A stretch of 64,000 nt of DNA from assembly GCF_021134715.1 (NCBI RefSeq), contig NC_060023.1:12028001-12092000 (forward strand), in the 5' to 3' direction. Position 1 is the stretch's first letter. Each line of letters opens with the position of its first letter. The stretch is from Daphnia pulex. Taxonomy: Eukaryota > Arthropoda > Branchiopoda > Diplostraca > Daphniidae. Shown one piece after another: positions 24,074 to 35,860 of this stretch. The position numbers and the translations under genes are program-made. The notes under the pieces were generated by a model, which ran no database searches, was not told the DNA's origin, and saw nothing but the letters and a program-made list of their open reading frames with translations.

Positions 24074-26266
24074 ATGGCTGTTACTCTGGACGACAAGACC
24101 GTTGCTGAGCTACGTAACTTGGCCGACCGGCTTCGTATCGACTCCATTCGTGCTACTAATGCCAGCAAATCTGGGTAAGACACCTCACATACAAGTCATT
24201 TATGCAAATGTCATTCTAATGTGACATTCCTGTTTTTAATTTAAAGGCACCCAACGTCATGCGCTTCCATGGCAGAAATCATGTCTTGTCTCTTCTTCCG
24301 TGTCATGAAGTACAAACTGTCTGAGCCTAGAGACAAGTCATCAGATCGTTTCATCCTGTCCAAGGGGCATGCTGCTCCAATCCTGTATGCTGCCTGGGCT
24401 GAAGCTGGCCTCTTCCCTGTCGATGACATCATGAACTTGAGGAAGTTGGACAGCGATTTGGAGGGTCACCCTACTCCCCGTCTCAACTTTGTTGATGTTG
24501 CCACTGGATCCCTTGGACAAGGTCTGAGTGTTGCCTGTGGAATGGCCTATGTGGGAAAACACTTTGATAAGGCATCTTACAGGTATTAATATTTCTAAGT
24601 CATTTTGACTCTGGTGATCCAATGTTATTTTTGTTTGACAGGACCTACTGTTTGATTGGTGATGGTGAAAGTGCTGAGGGATCCATTTGGGAGGCTCTGC
24701 ACTTTGCTGGCCACTACCGCCTTGACAATTTGTGTGCAATTTTCGACATTAATCGTTTGGGCCAATCTGAGCCAACCTCTCTCCAGCACAACATGGAGGT
24801 CTACCGCAAAAGGCTGGAAGCTTTCGGTTTCCACGCTATCGTTGTCGACGGACACGATGTAGAAGAACTCTGCAAGGTATTATTCAAATAGATTCGTGTT
24901 TCCAGTAACAAAATGTAAACAAAATGTTTTCTCAAGGCTTTCGATGAAGCGTCTGCTACCGTTGGCAAACCCACTGCCATCTTGGCCAAGACTTTCAAGG
25001 GTTACAAGTTCCCATCCATTTCGGATGAGCTTGATTGGCATGGAAAGCCTCTTGGTGCTAAGGCTGATGAAGTTATCCGAGCCATCGAACAACAGATGCA
25101 ACCCGGAACTGCCACTGGTGCCCCGAAAATTCTCGAGCCCCTCAATGACGCACCAGTGGTCGACATTGATGATCTCCGTCTTTCCACACCTCCTGCCTAC
25201 AAAATGGGTGAAATGGTCGCGACTCGCTTCGCCTACGGAACTGCTTTGGCCAAGTTGGCAGAGCACAACTCCCGAGTCATTGCTTTGGATGGTGACACCA
25301 AGAATTCCACCTACTCTGACAGAATCAAGAAGGTAATTGATTTTATTGGTCATTGTATTCTAACGTTTTGTTAATTCTCAACTAACGCTATTATCAGGTG
25401 TCAGCCGAGCGTTACATCGAGTGTTTCATCGCCGAGCAGAACTTGGTGGGAGTAGCCATCGGAGCCGGATGCCGTAATCGCACCATCCCTTATGTCTCTA
25501 CTTTCGCCGCTTTCTTCACCCGAGCTTTCGACCAGCTCCGCATGGGTGCCATCTCGCAGACCAACATTACCTGCGTCGGATCACACGCTGGAGTCTCCAT
25601 CGGAGAAGATGGCCCATCTCAGATGGCACTTGAGGATTTGGCCATGTTCAGATCCATTCCAGGTGAGTTTAAAGTGACATCTTTTAGGGAAATGTTTGAC
25701 TAAACGAATTATTATTTGTAGGCTCCACCGTGTTTTATCCCAGCGACGCCGTCAGCTGCGAGAGAGCCGCCGAACTTGCCGGAAAAACCAAAGGAATTTG
25801 CTTCATTCGTACATCTCGCCCCAACACAGCCGTCATCTACGAGAACGAACAAGTTTTCTCTGCTGGAAAGGGTCACGTTGTTCGTAGTCACGATCAAGAC
25901 GATTTGGTTATCGTTGGCGCCGGCGTTACACTCCACGAAGCGCTGAAGGCGTCCGACATGCTGATGGAAGCCGGCATCAAGGCTGCTGTCATCGATCCAT
26001 TTACCATCAAACCCATTGATCACGATTTGCTGTTGAAGGAAGCCACTCGTTGCAACGGCCGGGTTTTGACCGTTGAAGACCATTACCCAGAAGGTGGATT
26101 GGGTGAGGCTGTTGCTTCAACTCTAGCCGAACAACGAAATATTATCGTCAAGATTTTGGCAGTTCGCGAAGTTCCCCGCTCCGGTCCTCCAGAGGTTCTC
26201 CTAGAACATTTTGGAATCGGCGCCAAGGCTATTGCCGAAGCCGCGAAAAAACTTGTTGCGTTGTAA
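24074..26266 (+). CDS. TKT: transketolase
   Basis: Thiamine-diphosphate enzyme of the non-oxidative pentose phosphate pathway. It moves two-carbon ketol units between sugar phosphates in the cytosol. Six coding exons begin at [19 protein letters not shown]. The pyrophosphate-binding histidine is in [13 protein letters not shown], and the GSLGQGLS loop follows. The ThDP/metal motif is [14 protein letters not shown] with its Asn in [10 protein letters not shown]. The pyrimidine-domain catalytic Glu is in [15 protein letters not shown], followed by [15 protein letters not shown], and the transketolase C-terminal domain contains [11 protein letters not shown] and [13 protein letters not shown]. 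The length (about 625) is that of animal TKT and the last residues are KKLVAL. Exons run approximately 24074-24176, 24248-24582, 24642-24876, 24937-25332, 25399-25662 and 25723-26266. No damaged motif seen. Its stop is 234 bp from that of THOC7 (opposite strand). Confidence 0.97.
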
Positions 26267-26438
26267 ACGCCCTTTTTTTAAGTCACTCATTCCTATACCC
26301 ATTCCTTACCAGAGGTCTATGGATAGTTGAGAAGAATTGGTGGTGTTTTTTGAAACATTCTTCTATGGCATTCCAAGTCGTATATGTACCGTTTGGATAG
26401 TTTATTCATACATAGCTTTTTTGGTGTTTCAAATGATT

Positions 26439-26444
26439 TTTATT
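26439..26444 (-). terminator. THOC7 poly(A) signal AATAAA
   Basis: TTTATT on the plus strand is AATAAA on the minus strand, 56 bp after the THOC7 stop. A second copy lies at 26401-26406. Either would end THOC7 inside the short gap before the TKT stop. Confidence 0.5.
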
Positions 26445-26500
26445 TGTTAGCATTATTATTCAAAAATAGAAAAAAGGGATGCATACAAAATGAACAATTA

Positions 26501-27185
26501 TTAGGATGCTTCATCATCGTTAAGAAGTTGCTGTAATCCTTGGATAGTTGAAATGAGTAAGTGAAATTGTTTGCGTCTTTGTTCTAATTTGGCCTCCAGT
26601 TTTTGACATTCACATTCTGAAGCTTCCAGTTCCTGTCGCAATAGGGATAATTTCTCTTGGTTGCTCTTTCGATCAGGCTGTGTTTGAATAATGGCAGCCA
26701 AAGCATCATATTCCATTTTATTCCTGCGAATCTGTCTTGCTTCTTGCAACTCCTTCTTGGTTGCTTCAATGTCTTTTTTAGCTGACACAATTCCTTCTTC
26801 AATCTGGTTGTAGAGGTCGTCATAGTGCTGCTGTTCTGCAGTGTTCATTTCACAGCACCTCAAGGATTTTGTGGCAGCAAATTCACATTGGGCAATCTGA
26901 CCAATCATTCTAGCGTAGGATGCTTGTCTGTAAAACAAATAAAAATACATCACATATAGAGTATAGAAGAATTTTATACAAAGATTAATTTACGTTTCTT
27001 CAACACTATCTGTAGAGTTGCACCAAGCTAGGAAACCTTTAAGCAATACATTAAGTCTTCTTTCATCACCAGTTCCTTCGCCATCAAACAACAGCCTCCT
27101 TCGGATGATCTCTTCTACATAACGAAGTACAAGATGAAAATTAACCGAAATAATATTACTAACAAGTCAAATTACCATCTCCCAT
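26501..27185 (-). CDS. THOC7: THO complex subunit 7 homologue
   Basis: Small coiled-coil subunit of the THO/TREX complex, which couples transcription and splicing to mRNA export in the nucleus. Three minus-strand exons. The first codes only MGD (27176-27185), and joining it to the next gives MGDEEIIRRRLLFDGEGTGD, which parallels the start of vertebrate THOC7. Exon 2 carries RRLNVLLKGFLAWCNST. Exon 3 has QIAQCEFAATKSL, then a long heptad-rich helix including QIRRNKMEYDALAAIIQTQP and ending in RRKQFHLLISTIQGLQQLL. About 205 residues, normal for the family. The short 3-codon first exon is easy to miss. A poly(A) signal lies at 26439-26444. Confidence 0.92.
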
Positions 27186-28510
27186 TTGTGAATAATGATT
27201 GGGATCAAAATAAGACCAATAATAATACAATTTAACTGGTAAAGCTTTGAGAATATTGAGATGTCAAACCGGGCGAAAGAATGAGATGACAAACCTAGGA
27301 GAAATGTCGCTGCGGAAACGCCGGAAAGTACTGAAAAATGAAAAAATATTTTCGTCTGCCGTAAGCGTAGTTCGCTCGTCTTTTGTTTTGTTTTTTAAAT
27401 CCGCCAGCAGACGACACGCCCCTCAAATGAAAGGAAGGAGACATGGCTTTTTAAAAAATCATCCGATTGATTAGGTATCTATTTTGTTTAGGGTTAAACT
27501 TGCATGCCTGTATAAACATTAGCAAAACCGAAAGAGAGCTAGTCCAGCAGATCAGCAATATACTTGGGAAACCATTGAACGGTTTAGAATCAATCAGGTG
27601 ATGTCAAGGAAAGAATCCAATGAAATGCTGGATCTGGAGTGTTGTTTTTCTCGTTTCCAGATTAACGTCAATCTCTTCTTTTTAATTAAACTGTTGCCTT
27701 ACATTCTAGGAAAACCTGTTTTTATTGTCCTGAAAATTGAGATTGGTGATCAAGATTGACAGATTCATTTTAAACAGGTGTGTAACTGACAGTGAAAAAA
27801 TAATTTTGGGTGCAAGATACTTACAAACAACATTTATTTGTAAGTATAAAAGGTGCATGTCAATTAATGGTTGTATTTGTCAAGATGTCAGATGGTTGAT
27901 TGGTTGGTAATATAAAATAACTGAGTTGAGAGAGATTTGGTACCTCAATGGGGAATTTTCACATATGTGTTTATCAGTTGATGTCATTATGATTATGTGC
28001 AGCTTGTTCTCATAGTCATACTTGTTGCAGTCCATGTGTGAAAATTGTAAAAAGATACTTAGCGCAAAGAAAAATGTACTTTTTGAGTTCCGCAATGCAT
28101 AAAATCTTTTGCCAAAATTAAAAAAAAAATAGACGGACGATTGAGGATTTAAATTATTGCTAGAACGTTTCGCTAGAAGATAATTTCATCATTAAATCAT
28201 CATAAAATTTCATAAATTGCCAACGAATAGAATCAACAACTTTAGTACGCTTACACATTAAGGTCTTCAAGTGGCAAAGAAACGCAACGCATTTTTTAAT
28301 TCTAGGAAAAATATACAAGTACTATATTAAAGGTAATTTTGAAATAGTCCAATGGGTGTTAATGCCATAGAGTAATTAGAGGAGGCAAGGCATCAAGGGC
28401 AGTGGTAGCTGCCGAGCTGCTTTCACTATAGTTGCAACGCTGTTGCAGGTGAGGAAAGAAGACGGAGTCTCGGAGAGGAGAAATTAAGAAAAAATTTTCT
28501 GTTAACAAAG
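27186..28510. other. head-to-head spacer of THOC7 and ataxin-7
   Basis: About 1.3 kb separating divergent starts. No supported ORF. It is AT-rich with A/T runs and probably includes both promoters. I could not pinpoint a TATA box or initiator. Confidence 0.45.
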
Positions 28511-31122
28511 ATGGCGTCCAACGATGACAGTCCAACAAGTCTTCATGGCCAGCCTTGGTCTGTTTGGGCTGATAGATTAGGCAGAGATAGTCCATTAAGT
28601 GAGTAAATTGCCTTATAAGTTGTCTTTTCTTGATAGCTAACGGATATTTTGTGAAAATTGTTTTGATGGTGTTATCGAATCGGTACGGCTTCGGCCTATC
28701 TCGATGGACGGCTGTTTAAATTGTCAAAATAAAATGTTATTCTCGATATTACCTTTGTCGCCTTATCATTACGCAGGTGACACAGATGAACAATCCAAAG
28801 TCAATCAGAAAAAAGAAGGCGACGCCATGAAATTGCCGAAGCAAGGTGATTGGTTTCATGAGCTTGATGTATATGTTAAGTCAGTCTCTAATATTCCCAC
28901 TGTGTTACACTCCTGGTGCCTCATCATTGCAGATATGTTATTCTTTGGGCTCTGTCCCGTCAGAGATGAATTCTACCTCGTAACCTGTAACTATTGTCAA
29001 AGGGTGTGCACACCTCAGGGATTGAAAAATCATATAGGTAATCAAGGTATTCCTCATTCATGATTCCATATTTAATGTATCAATTTATTGGGAATCCCCA
29101 GAGTTGAAACATGCTCAAGAATGGACCAACTGTCAGTTGCCAGAATCCGTGGACAACTGTGTTCACCCCTCAGCGTCAGCCCCAGTAGGCAACTCAGCAA
29201 AAGCAAAAGCAGCCAAGAAGGCAGCCACTGGGCAGCCAGCCATGCCCAATTCGCTGGCCTACCTCCTTGCCACTCCAGCTGCCCCACTCAAGCAACGTGG
29301 AGCTGGGAACAGCAGTGCCAGTAAAAGAGTTGCCGCCAATAAACAACCAGCAGCTGCCGCAGCCTCCGCAGTCTTGAACGTCGTCTCTCACGGGCCGGCC
29401 AGCAACAAGATACCAGCTCCGGTCGCATCGGCATTGATTGGCACACCTTATGACAAAATCCCTTCGCCTCAACAACCGCCTCCTGTACAATTCTCTCCGA
29501 TGCAGCCAACGTTGACTGCACCTTCACCTGTCTCGCCCCTGACGGCGAATGCCGGCGTCATGACGCCATCACCTGCCATAACAATGACCGTTGCAGTTGA
29601 TTCGTCGGGCAATCAAACGGTGCAAATTCATTTGCCTGAAATTGGCAATGGCGTCATGTTGGCCGACAGTCCAGCAGATTTGGGAGCTTCGGCTTCCAAT
29701 GCAGGTGGCGGCTCTTCCGGTCTGCTCAACAGATCAGGCAAGAAGCAGCGGAAGACATCCAAATCGGATCGACGGATGCTTCCGGTCAAGGAGCGCGAGT
29801 TGGACTTGGAGAAGCATTGTGGAGTCTGGATGAGCGATTTGAACAGGGCCTGCACTCGCTCTCTCACCTGTAAGGCTCATTCGTTGACACTTCGACGGGC
29901 CGTCCAGGGACGGAGTCGCTCCTTTGATGACCTCCTGGCAGAACATCGTGCAGTTAAAGAGTTGGTCATCAAGCAGTTGAAGGATGGAGCTAGTCTTCCC
30001 GCCGGAGCGGCCCTTCAGCCCGTTGCCAAAGTCCCACCCATTGTTGGAGCCTGTCAAGCATCAGCGGTGCCCAAACTGGGACGGCCTCCTCTAGCCCGTC
30101 CACCACCTGCGAAGAAACTGTTGACTTCTCTCCTTCAGACACAACCGCAGTCCGTTGGGAGTGAACTCTCGGTAGAAGTACTTCCACTTACGGAATCACA
30201 GAACTCTCAGCAGCTTCCGTCTTCCGGACTTCTCCAGCGAGCCTTCCCTTCCACGGTGATGCCGGCAGTTAGTTTGACATTCACCCCACATCATCCCAAA
30301 CCTCTGGCCGTCTGTTCGTTCGGACTGCGCCGTCAGGTGTCTCGGGCAGGAGTGGCTCCCGATCGAAAATGGGATTTCCTTCGTTCAACAGTGCGTTCGA
30401 CGCTTCAACGATCAGCTGCCAAATCGATGGTCCGTTCAGTTGCAACAGCTTCAGGTGCCGTTGGCCTTCAAAGTCTTTTGCGGCCTTCGATTGTCCAGCC
30501 AGCCAGTGGCCACCATCTGCTGTCGCACGAGAACAGTAGCATTGAGCTGCCCAATGGATTGCAGCTGTCAATTGGGGTCCAACCAGAGGGACACAAGTAC
30601 GTAATCGGTTGAAATGATTGAAATAAGACTTGAGCATTTGCAGTCAGGCAATTGGATCCAGCTGCCTGAAAACGCAATGGCAAATGAAGCAATCGAGAGA
30701 CATTTCATCGATGAGACCTTCAAATCAAGTCTACTTTGATTATTATCGAGTCATTCCGTTGATTAATTCTTGATTGTTGAATGTGTAGTCACCACCATCA
30801 TCGGGTTCGTTTCAAGAAGAGTCTTCTGAATGGCGTGACGGGCGGGCATCCGACAGAGCAAGTGGACGATGATCTGATGGAAGGTTTCGACGGATTGGTC
30901 GGCGAAGATGGCGTACTGACGTTCCTCAACCAGAGCAACGAGGGAACAGCTGCACTGAGCCTCATGGCTGATCTTTCTGCTGGTAATATCACTTTTTCCG
31001 AGTTAAATCATCAAGCCGGCGGAGCTGGAGTAGTTGGAGGAGGAAATGTTTCCGCCGGCCCACGACTTCATTCAGCCTCTACATCCATGATTCTTCAACT
31101 CGATCCAGGTGATCCAATGTGA
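28511..31122 (+). CDS. ATXN7: ataxin-7 homologue, SAGA deubiquitinase module anchor
   Basis: Nuclear protein that tethers the H2B deubiquitinase module to the SAGA coactivator (Sgf73/ATXN7 family). Exon 1 is 28511-28598 (MASNDDSPTSLHGQPWSVWA). Exon 2 is 28777-28845, ending MKLPKQ. Exon 3 starts at 28933 with DMLFFGLCPVRDEFYLV and holds a zinc-binding CNYCQRVCTPQGLKNHI that continues into exon 4 as ELKHAQEW. Exon 4 is long: a low-complexity Ala/Pro/Ser region, then the SCA7 domain (about 29780-29960) with LPVKERELDLEKHCGVW and CTRSLTCKAHSLTLRRAVQGR, giving the Cys/His zinc ligands. The last exon (30795-31122) starts with a His run (HHHHRVRFKK) and ends QLDPGDPM. No long polyglutamine tract is present, unlike human ATXN7. 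The 87-nt intron 2 has no stop and is a multiple of three. Confidence 0.92.
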
Positions 31123-33058
31123 CACTGGATACCGGCGCCACGTCATCCTCTCTAAATCTTGTCTCCTGACTTGAATGAGGCTGTCCTATCGCGACGGCCC
31201 ATTATTTTCGTTGTTGTATGGTGCAGTTCCCGCTATTCATAACTCTACTATACCACCACTACTACTACTACGATAGCTACATCTATATCTTTTTGGAACA
31301 AATACTCGGCCCAGTCTTCGACGATTCATTCACTCTTTTTTCATTGATCCTAACAGACTAGTTATTGTCGATGGTTGAAAACTAGAAAAAGGATTTGGGG
31401 GAAAAAAAAGTTTAGTCAGGATTTGTTTATGTGTGTTTATCGGGGGATTGAGAACAACGTGTTTTCTATCGTTAGCTTTTGGAACTTGATCCGTTGGGTA
31501 GGTTCAGTTTCAAATAGGTGCGCGCTCTTTTCTAATTTTTCTTTATTTCTTGTAAATCGTGCGCACGATTCCGACTTTTCAAAAGAAAAATTTGCTTGTT
31601 CCGACATTTGTTGATGTAAAACAAGACGGTCGGTACGGCGAAGCTGTTGAAGAAATTGCAAGTAGATTAAAAAAACATTTTTTGATGAAACAAAAAAGAA
31701 ACCATCGACAGTTGGTGCGCTCAAGACATTTTTTTCCTTCCTCAAAAGAAGAAAAAATCTACAAATGCCAATTTGTTGCGATGATTGTGTGTGTGTGTTT
31801 TCTCTTTTTCCGTCATTATTATCTCCCCCCACCACACACTTCCCATTTGTTCTCTCGTTGTAATATTTGGGCCCGTTTGCTCAGAATGCCTCTGATCTCT
31901 CTTTTTCCCCCTTAACTTTTTCTCTTGATTTATTACCTTGGGATTGACGGATGGGCGAAAAGCCAACGATTACCAACCCCCCCTCCCACCCCACTATTTA
32001 GTTCATTTCACGGGGCTTCCAGAAGAAGACAAGCAGAAAAGAAGAAAGAACGATCATAATATACAGGGTCACCCATTTTTTTTTTCTTATTAAAATTAAA
32101 AAAAATTACAAAATGCAAAAAAAAAAAAATTAATTAATTAATTAATAAGATGTGAAACTCTTCTTAATTTCCACCCTCCCGCTCTTTCTTGAATGTATTA
32201 CATGTTTTCTCGTGCCTTTGGTGTTTTCGATACTACGTATTGACAAATACTCTGGGCAGCTCCATACTCCATACTTAGGTAAAAAGCCCTTTGAAAAGAA
32301 AAAGTGGAAAACATCAAAACACACGACTTTATTATTTATAATATTCTTACTATTCTCGAAAAAAAAAACATTTCCCCCCTTCATCTTTATCCTACAGAAA
32401 GATAACAGAAAAATAAGCTGTCGCTGTGATGTGGATTTACCATTGTAGTATTTATATATATTTCTTTTGCCTTTTGTGTGTATGTGTGTGTGTGTGTGGT
32501 GCGTCCTTGTGTGTGTGTCCGACCGTAACCCCCCATCTTCTTTGTTTTCGGTCTATTGATCGTGTTGACCGGGGAAAATAATCCAATGGTCCACCTCTTC
32601 TTTTTTCACGATTTCCCTTAATTTTTCAATTTAATTTATTGGTGTTGAATGGTCCCCATCCCCTTTTCTATTTGACTATATAAAAGTGAATGATGATGAT
32701 GATGATGGAAACCGTGTTTTGACTTGTCAGAGAGTGGACTACTACACTCTCCAAGAAAAGCCATATGTCGACTCTGAGAGTTGGAGAAAATATACACAAC
32801 TACCACGATCTATTCCAACTTATTCCTCACAAGCAAACGAAATTTGGAAAATATTTACTGTTTATTAATAGGATTTCATCACGACTAATCAAAAAGGTAC
32901 TTGCTTATCGGCTGCTTTTCGATAGACTTTGAATTAGACCTGCTGGTTTTACGGGGGACGTTAGAAAATAATAATTCGTCCAATTCTTCTCTCACTCGTC
33001 CCCTTATCTCGGCATTTGACTTTGGGTATTTCTAGATTAGAATGGGGAATAAATTAAA
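31123..33058. other. ataxin-7 3' UTR and convergent spacer
   Basis: AT-rich, low-complexity sequence between the convergent ataxin-7 and TRMT10C genes. It contains A/T homopolymers near 32077-32150, a GT run near 32476-32500 and a short GAT run near 32688-32704. Short ORFs on both strands have no support. Most of it is probably ataxin-7 3' UTR. Confidence 0.45.
32476..32500. repeat. (GT)n simple repeat
   Basis: Interrupted GT dinucleotide run in the probable ataxin-7 3' UTR, followed by a second short GT run at about 32509-32518. Confidence 0.75.
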
Positions 33059-34285
33059 TTAATTCTGGCATTGACATATATTTTTAAAAAGGAATACCGT
33101 TCTTAGATGTGATTCATTTCCTGAATATGGATCCATAAGTTTACGTTTTGGAACGACCTCAAGGGCTCTATTCCAGTCTCCGTGGGTTTTAACTTCCAGT
33201 AGGATGGAAATCATGTGGTTCAACGCCAGACACTTGCCACTGCCACCACCAAAACGCAAATATCGATCCAGAGGTAACTTGGCCATTCGGATGTTATCTC
33301 GTTTAGCAAATGCTAACGAATGTGGCTTGCTGTCACTCCTGTCAACCATTGTTCCGATGATGTAGACACTGTCAAAATCAAAATGGGTCATTTCTGTTTT
33401 GCAGTGAGGTGTCAGATAGACGAGCTTTTCTCTTGGAAACAAGTCAAGATAGCTTTTGGAGCTAAGATTGATTGGAAATTCAGGGCTATACAGATGTGGC
33501 ATCCATTTGAGAAAATGCTTCATCACGGGTCCATTGAAGTTGACATTGCAATACTGGAAAGGGAATGGATTTTCGTGCTCCCTGTTTGTAATAAAAGACA
33601 GTGCTAGTTGTTTGGCAGCATTCTTCAACTCCTGTTGGGTCATGTGTTGTTCATAACTGTGATCAAAGACCACAGGTAATTCAAACCTTTCAGCCCTTAT
33701 CATCCTGTTATTTTCGTAGTGATCCATCTTGGTATCGTAAACTTTCAAAAAAATAGTGTTGTGGCCCAGTCCATATTTAATATGCTCTTCAGTGGGGGGA
33801 TTTAATTTAATTGCTTCCTTCTCTGCTTGCCACTTTGCTTCCCTTATTTGTTGTTGTTCTATTTTTGAGTTTTTTTGGCTCAGTTTCGTCATTTCCCTTT
33901 TGAAAAGAAATGCTAAAAATTTCTTCCGTTTGCTTGTTGATTCTAGCTCCAGCAATTCCTGCCAATCATTGATTGTCAATCCAGGAGGAGCTCTTGTTCC
34001 TTCTTGCTTGGATATTTCGTATTCAAATTCAGCCATCTTGAGTCGTTTTATCAGTTCCGTATCGCCTTTGGTTAACGAACTAATAACCTCTTCTGTCAAA
34101 GTCACATATCTTCTTTTTGGCTCGCACACTGCTTCTGCTTGTTTGGCATTCGATGACTTTTCTTGGGCACAAAATTCCCGACATGGGAATCGATGACTTA
34201 TGTTTGGGTTTAAAGCGAAAGGCAAAATCTGACGACTAGCTTGCTGAAAACGATAAACTGACTTGACGAAATTCGATAGAAACAT
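33059..34285 (-). CDS. TRMT10C: mitochondrial RNase P protein 1 / tRNA m1R9 methyltransferase (TRMT10C)
   Basis: Subunit of mitochondrial RNase P. With its dehydrogenase partner it methylates position 9 of mitochondrial tRNAs and helps 5' processing. One uninterrupted exon of 408 codons. The first 40 residues are basic and hydroxylated with no acids (MFLSNFVKSVYRFQQASRQ), as in a mitochondrial presequence. A helical, Lys/Glu-rich linker (KREMTKLSQKNSKIEQQQ) follows. The SPOUT/TRM10 domain occupies about residues 180-390, with QQELKNAAKQLALSF, EKLVYLTPHCKTEM, SVYIIGTMVDRSDSKPHSL and the S-adenosylmethionine-binding end RYLRFGGGSGKCLALNHM. It closes with WNRALEVVPKRK. The conserved Asp of the catalytic region is seen in IIGTMVDRS. 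Intronless, unlike its neighbours. Confidence 0.93.
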   Translation of the reverse strand: MFLSNFVKSVYRFQQASRQILPFALNPNISHRFPCREFCAQEKSSNAKQAEAVCEPKRRYVTLTEEVISSLTKGDTELIKRLKMAEFEYEISKQEGTRAPPGLTINDWQELLELESTSKRKKFLAFLFKREMTKLSQKNSKIEQQQIREAKWQAEKEAIKLNPPTEEHIKYGLGHNTIFLKVYDTKMDHYENNRMIRAERFELPVVFDHSYEQHMTQQELKNAAKQLALSFITNREHENPFPFQYCNVNFNGPVMKHFLKWMPHLYSPEFPINLSSKSYLDLFPREKLVYLTPHCKTEMTHFDFDSVYIIGTMVDRSDSKPHSLAFAKRDNIRMAKLPLDRYLRFGGGSGKCLALNHMISILLEVKTHGDWNRALEVVPKRKLMDPYSGNESHLRTVFLFKNICQCQN

Positions 34286-35500
34286 TTTCTGTTCTCACTG
34301 ACCGAAAATGTAAAATGTCACATGTGTTTTACTGTTTTGCTATAGCAGACAACATGTTGATAGATAATTAACGGGATACTTCGATCACTGCGCCATCTTA
34401 CAAGAGAATCAAAGAACTACAAAGGGCTCTAGACCTCTGGTAGTCGGTGAATCAACTATTAAAAACTCATTGAAACTTCACAGAGTGAGTTAGCTACCTG
34501 CGCATGCGTTTAGCAAAAGCAAGGTACCCGAAGGGCTGTTAATGATTTTTTCCCACAAAAAATAGGATTTATAGGGGGGGGGGGAAGACGATCTATCTCT
34601 ATCTCAATAATATCTCGGTAATTTGGCCCCTGCCGGCTGCCGCCCGCCAGGGGAAGGGCTAAAAAAAGTTCCACAAAATTGTTTTTTTAAATCTGGCAAC
34701 AGGAGAAAGGAGCAGACGAATGTTGCATATTTGCATGACAATGATCCACAGGTAAAGAAAAAAACCGCGTGGTCTTGACTCTGGGTTAAAATTATTTGCA
34801 AATTAAATAAGTAGTGAATACTTAGCAAAAGGTGCATTTTGATAGGATAATTGTTGCTCGAATCTCTTGCCCTGACTTTACAGTTATCTTTCTAAATTTT
34901 TTTCTCCCTCAGTGAATTTTGGATTGCCTGTGCTACCACCCCTTGTGTGGCTAATCAAGAGTGATAAGCTGTAAGTATAAACACCACTTGACATTGAGGA
35001 TGATGGAACATTTATTTCAAAGTTATATCATTCAACTTAATTTTTGTTTCAGTTGTTGCTGCTCTTTCTATTTGAACCATATTGAGCATGAGTCCTCTTC
35101 ATTTACTCTTCAAGGTTTGTCACCTTATCGCTGAGCTTTTCAGGTCAAGTACTAAACCTTTCTATTTTCTCTGTAGAATAAGTTCTTGTATTTTTTTCTC
35201 TTATTCTCAGTAGACTCAGACTGTTTGCGTCGTGTGATACAGTCAGGACTTTAGTCACGAGGAAATGCATTTACCTCTATTGAAGCAGTAAAGAGGTTTA
35301 CAATGACATTTCTCATCTACTTTTTTTAAAATCTAATGCCAATGCCTCTTAAAATTCAACTGGTAAGTTACTCCAGGAAGGGAATCCTCATCAGTAATCA
35401 TGGTAATGGCTTTTTATAAATGCTTTCTGCTTTTAGGAAAGGGTTGGCGTTTCGAGAGAAGTGCCAGTTTGTTGCTTGACTTGCGGTTGGACGAAGATTT
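34286..35500. other. spacer, no gene recognised
   Basis: AT-rich region upstream of TRMT10C. It contains a G homopolymer near 34575-34584. Exon-like fragments with acceptor and donor signals occur at about 34913-34971 and 35053-35115 but are not open, so they could be non-coding exons feeding the small ORF at 35501. Confidence 0.3.
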
Positions 35501-35860
35501 ATGTCACGTTGCCTTGGGCTCATAGACAGCAAATGGTGCGATCAAGTGCAGAACATTCAAGTGTCAACCTCGGAGAAGTACATAAAAAGGCAAACGGCCA
35601 ACCAGGTAGTTAGTTAGTATTAAAATTTTAGTTCGATTTTGTTATTGATGTGATGCAATTATTCTCTTCCCAACACTACTTAGTGGCCTCGCGATCTTTC
35701 TGTGGAAATATTACTAGAAGAGTTGCAATTCGCCGAGCGTTTAGATCTGTGGAAGTGGAAACTAGCCCTTTTGCACTGTTCCAATCACTACGAATCCAGC
35801 AGTCAACAACATTCGCCAGAACGTCATCAACGCCAAAGTCAAGAAGTTGTTCAATGCTGA
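35501..35860 (+). CDS. possible small spliced ORF of unknown function
   Basis: ATG at 35501 opens 35 codons up to a GT donor at 35606 (ACCAG|GTAGTT). Removing 35606-35683 (acceptor CTACTTAG) joins in frame with 59 more codons to a stop at 35858-35860, giving 93 residues. The second half looks like a real amphipathic helix (SVEILLEELQFAERLDLW, then KWKLALLHC) and a polar Gln/His/Ser end. I recognise no family. Overlapping alternative frames are also open (for example ERVGVSREVPVCC and its in-frame continuation to 35877), so coding status is doubtful. It could be a remnant of a transposon or a decayed gene. Confidence 0.25.

Noticed and set aside
33756-34196. 146-codon plus-strand ORF
   Set aside because: Antisense of the intact TRMT10C coding sequence; no splice or family support.
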